Assembly: GCA_003526845.1 (NCBI GenBank)
Contig: DPVM01000011.1
Coordinates: 1-64,000 of the forward strand
Source of the DNA: Oscillospiraceae bacterium
GTDB taxonomy: Bacteria; Bacillota; Clostridia; Oscillospirales; Acutalibacteraceae
Reading direction: 5' to 3'
DNA: 64,000 nt
Made by a program: the position numbers and the translations under genes. Under the pieces are notes generated by a model. It saw only the letters and a list, made by a program, of their open reading frames with translations, did no database searches and had not been told where the DNA came from. Of the stretch, positions 42,125 through 49,167 are shown in pieces (position 1 is the first letter of the stretch; each line of letters opens with the position of its first letter).

Positions 42125-44410
42125 ATGAAAAAATTAACCTCACTTATTCTTGCGGTGATAATGCTTTTTTCGGCACTTTCCGTGCAGTCTGCGGCGTATG
42201 CGTCGGGCAGGAAGTTTGCACTTGACAAACTTCAAACAATTCAAAAGACAAAGGGTTATATTCCAAAGCAAACAGCTGCCGTCACAGGCAATTGCTACGG
42301 CTTTGTTTCCTCCGTGTGCGGCAAACTCTACGGCGTTCAGTATAACGGCGAGGGGCTTTACAATTCGTATAAGTGCCGCCACTCAAGCGGAAACTACAAA
42401 ACGGTTTCGACATATACAAACAAAAACAGCACTATTACGCGCTCCGATGCCGACAAAATCATCAGTTTTTTTGTTGATAATGCAGTTACGGGTGATATAG
42501 TCCATTTCGGCGCACTTCAAAAAACAAATTCACACACCTTTATGGTGCAAAGTGTCGATAACGAAAAAATGGTTATCTACCATTCAAACTACGCCTCAAA
42601 AGGCAACACCTCAAACACATGCCATTTTGATACGATTTATTGGGATTCTTTCAGGTCGTCGCCGACAAAAAGTGCCACAGCCTCAAATGGTGATTATTCG
42701 CTCAACGCAATGTTTTATGCCAAAATGAGCGGCGGTCTCGGCATAACGATTAACAGATATACAAAGTATGAAAGCAAATTCTATCTTTTAAAGGTCACTG
42801 TTCCGTCTGTTGACTGCATCAATGCCTCAACAACCTCGCTCAAGCTCCAATGGAGCGAAATCAGCGGTGCGTCGAAATATCAAATTCAGTATAAAAAATC
42901 GACTGATTCATCATTTGCGAACGCCTCGACGGGCTGCACTTCAACTTCGTTTGCAATTAAAAATCTCACGCCCGGCGTTACATACGATTTTAAGGTCCGC
43001 GCAAATATCGGCGGCAAATGGATGGATTACAGCGATGTCGAAAGCAAAAAAGTTGTGCCTCCTGCCGTGTCGGGGGTCAAGTTTTCAACAACTGCCGACG
43101 GCTTAAAACTGTCTTGGTCAAGCCTCAACGATTTTACGGGCATTAAGGTGCTTAGGAGCAATTCTCAGTCAGGTACATATTCGCAAATCGCACAGTTTGC
43201 CCCCGCTTCATCATATGTCGACACAAATGTTGAATACGGCAAAACATATTACTACAAAATCATTCGCTATTACGGCGATGACGGCATATCGTCAACCTCC
43301 GCCGTTAGTTCGGGTGCGTACAAGCTCACCGCTCCGTCGGTGTCGGCTGTCAGAAACGATTCGCGCACAATCACTTTTACCGTCAAAGGTAACAGCTCCG
43401 CTAAATCTTATGTTTACAGCGTGTCCGATTCGCACAGCAATCCGATTGTTGACGAAACGGAGAACGATTCAAACACCGTTCAAATCGAAAATCTTGCCGT
43501 AGGCGAGATTTATACGCTCAACATTGCCGAAAAATCAAATGTCGGCACAGGCGATTTTGCAACCAAATCTATCAAGGCAGGCTCGACTGCGATTAAAAAT
43601 GTCAAGGCAAACGCAGTTTCAAACGGCGTTCAGGTTAAATATGACACTCAGTTTGACGCCTCGGGATATTATGTTTATCGCAGTGAAAGCGCGTCATCGT
43701 GCTATAAGCGAATCGGCGATGTTCAAAATGCACAGCAGGGCACATTTACCGACAAATCGGTGAAATATAATAAGCAGTATTATTATAAGGTCAGCGCGTA
43801 TATTATCCGAAACGATGTTAAAAACGAGGGCGAAATTTCGCTTGCCTCGTCGGGAGTCAAAAATTCTCTTTCAGCACCGAAAATTACCGCCGCATCGAGA
43901 GTTAACTCCTCGTCAATCAAGGTTTCGTGGTCGCGCGTGGCAAACGCACAAAAATATACACTTGTCTATAAGGCTGACGGTGGCAAATGGAAAAGATATT
44001 CCTCGACAACAGGGACAAGCGTAACCGTAAAAAAACTTTCGGTCGGAACAAAGTATCATTTCAAGGTCTATGCCTCAAACAGCATCGGCTCAAGCTCATA
44101 TTCCGCCGAAAAAACGCAAACCGCTTTGCCTGCGGCTCCAGCAAGACCGTCACTCAAAAAACAAAGAGGCTCAATTAAGGTTTCGTGGAAAAAAAGTTCG
44201 GACGCATCGGGCTACAAAGTTTACCGTGCTACATCAAAAAACGGGTCATATAAGCTTGTCAGATCAATAAACGGCAAAAACACAACCTCGTTCACCGACA
44301 GATTGGTTAAGAAAAACAAAACATATTACTATAAGATTCGCGTATTTACCACGAAGAACAAAAAGTCGCACAATTCGTCAAAATCGGCTTATTCCTCGTT
44401 AAAATACTGA
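42125..44410 (+). CDS. Secreted protein: cysteine-hydrolase-like head and fibronectin type III repeats
   Basis: 761 residues. A signal peptide (1-26, ending around YASG) is followed by a domain of about 180 residues. It carries a candidate catalytic Cys in GNCYGFVSSVC and candidate His in NSHTFMVQS and YHSNY, suggesting an NlpC/P60- or CHAP-like cysteine hydrolase. About six fibronectin III domains follow (from residue ~220 to the end), each with the Trp and Tyr pattern (SLKLQWSEI, GLKLSWSSL, SIKVSWSRV, SIKVSWKKS). No LPXTG or SLH anchor is visible. It may cleave or bind cell wall or host glycans; activity is inferred. GGAG upstream. Confidence 0.78.
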   Translation: MKKLTSLILAVIMLFSALSVQSAAYASGRKFALDKLQTIQKTKGYIPKQTAAVTGNCYGFVSSVCGKLYGVQYNGEGLYNSYKCRHSSGNYKTVSTYTNKNSTITRSDADKIISFFVDNAVTGDIVHFGALQKTNSHTFMVQSVDNEKMVIYHSNYASKGNTSNTCHFDTIYWDSFRSSPTKSATASNGDYSLNAMFYAKMSGGLGITINRYTKYESKFYLLKVTVPSVDCINASTTSLKLQWSEISGASKYQIQYKKSTDSSFANASTGCTSTSFAIKNLTPGVTYDFKVRANIGGKWMDYSDVESKKVVPPAVSGVKFSTTADGLKLSWSSLNDFTGIKVLRSNSQSGTYSQIAQFAPASSYVDTNVEYGKTYYYKIIRYYGDDGISSTSAVSSGAYKLTAPSVSAVRNDSRTITFTVKGNSSAKSYVYSVSDSHSNPIVDETENDSNTVQIENLAVGEIYTLNIAEKSNVGTGDFATKSIKAGSTAIKNVKANAVSNGVQVKYDTQFDASGYYVYRSESASSCYKRIGDVQNAQQGTFTDKSVKYNKQYYYKVSAYIIRNDVKNEGEISLASSGVKNSLSAPKITAASRVNSSSIKVSWSRVANAQKYTLVYKADGGKWKRYSSTTGTSVTVKKLSVGTKYHFKVYASNSIGSSSYSAEKTQTALPAAPARPSLKKQRGSIKVSWKKSSDASGYKVYRATSKNGSYKLVRSINGKNTTSFTDRLVKKNKTYYYKIRVFTTKNKKSHNSSKSAYSSLKY

Positions 44411-44489
44411 AAAAATTTATTATAATTCGGCTTTGATTTGCGAATTTTTATAACAAATCACTAAATTTTTACATTATTCGATAAAATGC

Positions 44490-44518
44490 TTGACAATGGT
44501 TTGATTTTCTTATATAAT
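44490..44518 (+). promoter_or_regulatory. Consensus promoter of rpsU
   Basis: TTGACA at 44490-44495, 17-nt spacer, TATAAT at 44513-44518: a full consensus match, fitting a ribosomal protein gene. Confidence 0.88.
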
Positions 44519-44578
44519 CACTACCGATATAAATTTTAAGTATCAAATAACCCCCGATGGTCGGAGGGAGGGAATATC

Positions 44579-44755
44579 GTGAGCCAGGTAAAAGTTAAGG
44601 AAAATGAATCTCTTGACAGCGCACTCAGAAGATTTAAGCGCCAGACTTCTCGTGATGGTATCATCCAAGAAGTAAGAAAGAGAGAGCATTACGAAAAGCC
44701 TTCGGTAGCTCGTAAAAAGAAGAGCGAGGCTGCTCGCAAAAGAAAGTATAAGTAA
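44579..44755 (+). CDS. rpsU: 30S ribosomal protein S21
   Basis: 58 residues, GTG start with GGAGGGAGGG upstream. The sequence SQVKVKENESLDSALRRFK followed by a basic Arg/Lys-rich tail is characteristic of bS21, which binds near the 3' end of 16S rRNA. A short hairpin (CCCCCGA with TCGGAGGG, one bulge, 3-nt loop) covers part of the ribosome binding site and could modulate translation. It heads a cluster with aroQ, efp and the CD1247-domain gene. Confidence 0.95.
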   Translation: MSQVKVKENESLDSALRRFKRQTSRDGIIQEVRKREHYEKPSVARKKKSEAARKRKYK

Positions 44756-44761
44756 GCAATT

Positions 44762-44790
44762 AGGAGCGAAATTTATCGCTCCTTTTGTTA
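44762..44790 (+). terminator. Terminator after rpsU
   Basis: An 8-bp stem (44762-44769 with 44776-44783), a 6-nt loop and a T-rich tail. No promoter is seen before aroQ, so this may be a partial attenuator. Confidence 0.75.
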
Positions 44791-44803
44791 TTTTGGTGGT
44801 TTT

Positions 44804-45238
44804 ATGAAGATTTTAGTTTTAAATGGTCCCAATCTCAATATGACAGGAATCAGAAAAAAAGATGTCTACGGCGCAGAAACTCTTGACGATATTAATGCTC
44901 AGCTTAAGGCTTACGGCGAGTCAAAGAACGCCGAAATGTCGTTTTATCAGTCAAATCACGAGGGCGATATTATCGACCTGATTCACAAAAGCAAGGATGA
45001 GTATGACGGCGTTATCATCAACGCAGGCGCTTATACTCATTATTCATACGCCATTCGCGATGCTATCGAGGCTGTATCAGATTACACACCGTTTGTAGAG
45101 GTGCATATGAGCGATATTCACAAAAGAGAGGATTTCAGAAAAATTTCTGTCATCACACCTGTTTGTGTTAAACAAATTTGCGGCTTCGGCAAAGATAGTT
45201 ATAAAATGGGTATTGATTTATTGCTTAAAATACTGTAA
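44804..45238 (+). CDS. aroQ: 3-dehydroquinate dehydratase, type II
   Basis: 144 residues. It converts 3-dehydroquinate to 3-dehydroshikimate in the shikimate pathway. The type II signature LNGPNLNMTG with the catalytic region YQSNHEGDIID, INAGAYTHYSYA and VEVHMSDIHKRE is complete. GGTGG upstream. It lies between rpsU and efp, with no other aro genes nearby. Confidence 0.96.
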   Translation: MKILVLNGPNLNMTGIRKKDVYGAETLDDINAQLKAYGESKNAEMSFYQSNHEGDIIDLIHKSKDEYDGVIINAGAYTHYSYAIRDAIEAVSDYTPFVEVHMSDIHKREDFRKISVITPVCVKQICGFGKDSYKMGIDLLLKIL

Positions 45239-45284
45239 AATAAATTAGTAATATTTTGATTATACAATTCACGGAGGTATAAAT

Positions 45285-45842
45285 ATGATTTCAGCAGGCG
45301 ATTTCAGAAATGGTGTAACCTTTGAGGAAGACGGCAATGTTCTTCAGGTTATCGAATTTCAGCATGTAAAACCCGGCAAGGGCGCCGCATTTGTAAGAAC
45401 AAAAACAAAGAATGTAATTACCGGCTCGGTAGTTGAAAAAAGCTACAATCCATCTGCCAAGTATCCTACAGCTTATATCGAGAGAAAGGAAATGGCTTAT
45501 TCATATAATGATGACGGACTCTATTATTTTATGGATAACGAAACTTTCGATATGATTCCTGTTGCAGAGGCTGATCTTCCCGACAGTTTCAGATATGTTA
45601 AGGAAAACGATGTTTGCAAAATCCTTTCATACAAAGGCAAGGTTTTCGGCGTAGAGCCGCCGACATTCGTAACTCTCGAGGTTACACATACAGAGCCGGG
45701 CCTCAAGGGCAACACGGCTACAAACACATTGAAGCCTGCAACTGTTGAAACAGGTGCAGAGATTCGTGTTCCGCTTTTCATCAACGAAGGCGATATGATT
45801 AGAATTGACACCCGTACCTGTGAATATATGGAGCGTGCATAA
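45285..45842 (+). CDS. efp: Elongation factor P
   Basis: 185 residues, three-domain EF-P, which rescues ribosomes stalled at polyproline. The domain I loop reads KPGKGAAF (position 32-35 region), so the modifiable residue is Lys, as in most bacteria. The C-terminal signature RTCEYMERA is intact. GGAGGT upstream. The adjacent CD1247-domain gene begins 1 nt later. Confidence 0.97.
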   Translation: MISAGDFRNGVTFEEDGNVLQVIEFQHVKPGKGAAFVRTKTKNVITGSVVEKSYNPSAKYPTAYIERKEMAYSYNDDGLYYFMDNETFDMIPVAEADLPDSFRYVKENDVCKILSYKGKVFGVEPPTFVTLEVTHTEPGLKGNTATNTLKPATVETGAEIRVPLFINEGDMIRIDTRTCEYMERA

Positions 45843-45843
45843 T

Positions 45844-46236
45844 ATGGATACAACAGAAGCTTTGGGCTATCTCAAGGGCTTGCTTGACGGCCTTGATTTA
45901 GACGAAAACAAAAAAGAAACAAAGGTTTTCAAGGCAATCGTTTCCGTTCTCGACAATCTCAATGAGGATGTCCTCGATATTACAGAGGAGCTTGACGCTG
46001 TCGAGGAACAAATTGACGATATCGATAATGACCTTTGCGACCTTGAAGAAATTGTTTATGACGATGATTTCAGCGATGTTGACGATGAGGACTATGAGGA
46101 TTACGAAATCACATGTCCTGCATGCGGCGCAGAATTCACCGTTGACGAGGACACTGTTCTCGAGGGCAATTTTGAGTGTCCGTCCTGCGGCGAAACTCTC
46201 AATTTCGAGTTTGAAGAGGACGATACAGAGGAATAA
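45844..46236 (+). CDS. CD1247 N-terminal domain protein with zinc ribbon
   Basis: 130 residues. The N-terminal half matches the clostridial CD1247 N-terminal domain. The middle is very acidic (DDDFSDVDDEDYEDYE). The C-terminus has a zinc ribbon with CPACG and CPSCG. The gene sits directly behind efp, a conserved arrangement in many Clostridia. Function unknown; the zinc ribbon suggests nucleic-acid or protein binding. Confidence 0.85.
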   Translation: MDTTEALGYLKGLLDGLDLDENKKETKVFKAIVSVLDNLNEDVLDITEELDAVEEQIDDIDNDLCDLEEIVYDDDFSDVDDEDYEDYEITCPACGAEFTVDEDTVLEGNFECPSCGETLNFEFEEDDTEE

Positions 46237-46255
46237 TTTAATCTTAATAAAAATT

Positions 46256-46296
46256 AAACGACTGCTTCGGCTAAACACCGTTGCAGTCGTTTTTTG
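46256..46296. terminator. Terminator between the efp gene pair and pdxT (likely bidirectional)
   Basis: A 10-bp stem (46256-46265 with 46283-46292), a 17-nt loop and T-run on both strands. It shares its stem sequence with the terminator at 16567-16606. Confidence 0.85.
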
Positions 46297-46863
46297 TTAT
46301 TTATTAATCATATCAATAAAATATTTGTGAACGGATAAATCATCCGTCAGCTCGGGGTGAAATGCCGTGGCAAGGAATTTGCCCTGCCTTGCCGCAACGA
46401 TTTTGTTGTCAACCCTTGCAAGCACATCGACTCCGTCACCAACGGCGGCAATGTACGGCGCGCGGATAAATACCATCGGAATTTTGCCCAAGCCCTTAAA
46501 CTCCTCTGTTGTATCAAAGCTTCCAAGCTGTCTGCCGTATGCGTTGCGCTTTGCCGTGCAGTCAATAAGCCCCAAACCGTCACAGCGTGCGTCACCGGTT
46601 TGCTTCGACATAAGGATAAGCCCTGCGCAGGTGCCGAATACAGGCATACCGCTTGCGGCGTATTCAAGTATTTTGTGCCTTATATCAAGGTCGTCAAGCA
46701 GCTTGCTCATAACCGTGCTTTCTCCGCCCGGAATAATCAAGCCGTCCGGCATTTCATCAAGGTCCTTCGGCTGACGGATTTCAAACGCGTCAACCGAAAG
46801 TTCATTCAACTTTTTGATATGCTCTTCAAACGCTCCTTGCAGAGCAAGAACACCGATTTTCAT
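46297..46863 (-). CDS. pdxT: Pyridoxal 5'-phosphate synthase glutaminase subunit
   Basis: 188 residues. PdxT hydrolyses glutamine to ammonia for PdxS. The triad is visible: Cys in FGTCAGLILMS, and His and Glu in FHPELTDD. GGESTV is a conserved part. ATG 46863 is 14 nt after the pdxS stop. Second gene of the pdxS-pdxT operon. Confidence 0.96.
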   Translation of the reverse strand: MKIGVLALQGAFEEHIKKLNELSVDAFEIRQPKDLDEMPDGLIIPGGESTVMSKLLDDLDIRHKILEYAASGMPVFGTCAGLILMSKQTGDARCDGLGLIDCTAKRNAYGRQLGSFDTTEEFKGLGKIPMVFIRAPYIAAVGDGVDVLARVDNKIVAARQGKFLATAFHPELTDDLSVHKYFIDMINK

Positions 46864-46876
46864 AATATTATGAGGA

Positions 46877-47749
46877 TTATTGTCCTCTTTCCTCCATAAT
46901 AATTTTGATTTCATTTTCGTTAATACCTACCATGGCTCCGCCCAAATCTTCGCTTAACTCTGCAAGAATTTGCGGGTCATTGTAGTTTGTAACAGCTTTT
47001 ACGATTGCCGCCGCTCTCTTTGCCGGATTGCCCGATTTGAATATGCCCGAGCCTACAAAAACGCCCTCTGCGCCGAGTTGCATCATAAGTGCGGCGTCGG
47101 CAGGTGTTGCAACACCGCCTGCGGCAAAATTAACAACGGGCAGCTTGCCGTTTTCGTGAACATAGTTGATAAGCTCAACAGGCACTCTGTATTCCTTTGC
47201 CGCCTCAAAAAGCTCGTCCTTGCGGAGCGACTGAACACGTCGCATTTCTGCATTGATTTTTCTCATATGTCTTACAGCCTGAACAACATCGCCCGTGCCC
47301 GGCTCACCCTTTGTTCTTATCATCGACGCACCCTCTGCGATTCTGCGCAAAGCCTCGCCTAAATCTCTTGCACCGCATACAAACGGAACATCAAATTCTG
47401 TTTTGTCTATGTGATAAAGGTCATCGGCAGGGGAGAGCACCTCGCTCTCGTCAATGTAGTCTATTTCGATAGCCTGCAAAATCTGTGCCTCCGCAATGTG
47501 ACCGATACGGCACTTTGCCATTACAGGGATTGATACAGCTTCCTGAATACCCTTAATCATTTTCGGGTCGCTCATTCTTGAAACGCCGCCTGCTGCACGA
47601 ATATCGGCAGGGATTCTTTCAAGTGCCATAACAGCGCATGCGCCTGCCTCCTCGGCAATTTTTGCCTGCTCCGGTGTTGTTACATCCATTATTACGCCGC
47701 CCTTAAGCATTTGCGCAAGGTTTTTGTTTAATTCATATCTGCTGCTCAT
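46877..47749 (-). CDS. pdxS: Pyridoxal 5'-phosphate synthase subunit PdxS
   Basis: 290 residues. PdxS makes pyridoxal 5'-phosphate from ribose 5-phosphate, glyceraldehyde 3-phosphate and ammonia. The (beta/alpha)8 fold is typical, with the catalytic Lys in VMAKCRIGH (first Schiff base) and the second in VRTKGEPGTG-type segment (MIRTKGEPGTGD). ATG 47749 has GAGGT upstream. Confidence 0.97.
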   Translation of the reverse strand: MSSRYELNKNLAQMLKGGVIMDVTTPEQAKIAEEAGACAVMALERIPADIRAAGGVSRMSDPKMIKGIQEAVSIPVMAKCRIGHIAEAQILQAIEIDYIDESEVLSPADDLYHIDKTEFDVPFVCGARDLGEALRRIAEGASMIRTKGEPGTGDVVQAVRHMRKINAEMRRVQSLRKDELFEAAKEYRVPVELINYVHENGKLPVVNFAAGGVATPADAALMMQLGAEGVFVGSGIFKSGNPAKRAAAIVKAVTNYNDPQILAELSEDLGGAMVGINENEIKIIMEERGQ

Positions 47750-47774
47750 TTTGATTACCTCTTTTGTTGTTAAT

Positions 47775-47818
47775 TTGTTCGAACAAGTATATATTACCAT
47801 AAACTATGCACTAAACAA
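47775..47818 (-). promoter_or_regulatory. pdxST promoter with palindrome at the transcript start
   Basis: Minus strand: TTGTTT (47818-47813), 16-nt spacer, TAATAT (47796-47791). Just downstream, covering the expected start of transcription, lies the perfect 12-bp palindrome TTGTTCGAACAA (47786-47775), a good candidate operator. Confidence 0.6.
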
Positions 47819-47832
47819 TACACAAAAACAAC

Positions 47833-47886
47833 AAAAAATAAAGGTACAGATGTTTGCTTTCTTATTGTGCTTTTATCTGTACCTTT
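47833..47886 (-). terminator. Terminator of the Mbeg1-like gene
   Basis: On the minus strand, a 12-bp perfect stem (47886-47875 with 47851-47840), a 23-nt loop and a T-run. Confidence 0.8.
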
Positions 47887-47905
47887 GATATTATGTTTGA
47901 TTTAT

Positions 47906-49090
47906 TTACTGTTTTTTGTCCGACAGTTTTTCAATTTTTGTTCTTTTCGGCGTTTGCAGTTCGGGCTTTATTTTGTCGATATAACTGCGTGCCTTTGTGC
48001 CGAAATATTCCATTGCAAAATCGGTTGATGCCTTTTTGATAATCAACTTGAAACGCTCCTTTTGCTCCTTTGTCAGGTCGGAAAGCGTGTCAATCGCGTT
48101 GTATATTTTTTTCAAATCAAGTGATTTAAAATCGTAAAAATCGTCGATTCCTATGCTTGTCAGCACATAATCAATTGAGTTGAAAAATTGCTCAAGGTCA
48201 TCCTCGCCGACATAATCAATCATTTTATTGATGTATTCGGCAAGAAAGTCCGACGATGCATCATATTTTTCACAAGTCTTGAATTTGTCGTCCTCAATTA
48301 TCCAAGATGAAACTTGGTGCTGTTTCAATCCGCTGTTTGTGCTTTCGACTATTATCGGCTCGTTGGCGTGATTTAGCATTCTGCCGATGATTGACCCTTG
48401 CGGAGTGTAAAGGCGTGTTTTTTGTGCAATTTGCTCAAAATCGTATCGCTCAAAAAACCATTTCGGAAATCCGGGTGCATCGTCCTCATAAACGGCGCTG
48501 ATTTTCTTTTTCAGGGAGTTTGAGCAGTTGACCGCAGCATAAAGCGCAAGATTGCCGCCCTTTGAGTGTCCGCACAAAATTATTTCATCGCATTTTTTGA
48601 CCATAGCCGTTTCCTGAAAATAGTGCAGTGCCTCGATTTGCGCAGGAACGGGGAACATATATGACAGCATTGCCGACTCTTTGATTCCTGCAACAGTCGT
48701 GTCTGTTCCGCGAAAAGCAACAAGCAGAGTTTTTTCATTCAAAATAAAATTCAGCCCTGCGAATTGCTTGTCGATTTCGCAGTCAACGCTGTTCACATAG
48801 TCACAAAGGCGCACATAGCCGTACCGTCTTGTTTTTGCACATTCCATAAGCAGAGCGGCTGATTTTTGTGTTATTCCGATAAGTTCTTCCAATTTCTCGT
48901 CGCTGTTTTCTGCAAAAAAGTCCATTGCCGCATCGCATAAAAACACTTCATCTTCTTTTACAATTGAGCCAAAATCGTTGTAAACTATCTGTGAAAAAAT
49001 CACGTTGTCAATCTCGTTAAATTCCTTTTCCTCAAACGATTTGTCACCATATTTTTCGATGTAATCAAAAATGTCTTTCATTTCTTTCAT
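47906..49090 (-). CDS. DUF2974 (Mbeg1-like) alpha/beta hydrolase
   Basis: 394 residues. The nucleophile elbow GHSKGG (ILCGHSKGGNLALYA) is near residue 195, and LLVAFRGTD marks the N-terminal part of the alpha/beta hydrolase fold, as in Mbeg1-like (DUF2974) proteins of Firmicutes. No signal peptide; probably cytoplasmic. ATG 49090 with GGTGA upstream; a GTG nine bases earlier is possible. The terminator of the upstream ATPase gene ends directly in front of it. Confidence 0.83.
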   Translation of the reverse strand: MKEMKDIFDYIEKYGDKSFEEKEFNEIDNVIFSQIVYNDFGSIVKEDEVFLCDAAMDFFAENSDEKLEELIGITQKSAALLMECAKTRRYGYVRLCDYVNSVDCEIDKQFAGLNFILNEKTLLVAFRGTDTTVAGIKESAMLSYMFPVPAQIEALHYFQETAMVKKCDEIILCGHSKGGNLALYAAVNCSNSLKKKISAVYEDDAPGFPKWFFERYDFEQIAQKTRLYTPQGSIIGRMLNHANEPIIVESTNSGLKQHQVSSWIIEDDKFKTCEKYDASSDFLAEYINKMIDYVGEDDLEQFFNSIDYVLTSIGIDDFYDFKSLDLKKIYNAIDTLSDLTKEQKERFKLIIKKASTDFAMEYFGTKARSYIDKIKPELQTPKRTKIEKLSDKKQ

Positions 49091-49102
49091 AGCATTCACC
49101 GC

Positions 49103-49140
49103 AAAAAAATAATATAGGCGGAAAACCCACCTATATTATT
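49103..49140 (-). terminator. Terminator of the P-type ATPase gene, abutting the next start
   Basis: On the minus strand, an 11-bp stem (49140-49130 with 49118-49108), an 11-nt loop and seven T. The start of the Mbeg1-like gene follows within about 13 nt, so that gene would be translated only from read-through transcripts or from an unseen promoter. Confidence 0.85.
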
Positions 49141-49167
49141 AATAATCTAAAAATGCAATTTTGTCAA

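Noticed and set aside
46357..46899. 180-codon plus-strand ORF opposite pdxT
   Set aside because: It is antisense to a complete PdxT protein and has no ribosome binding site.
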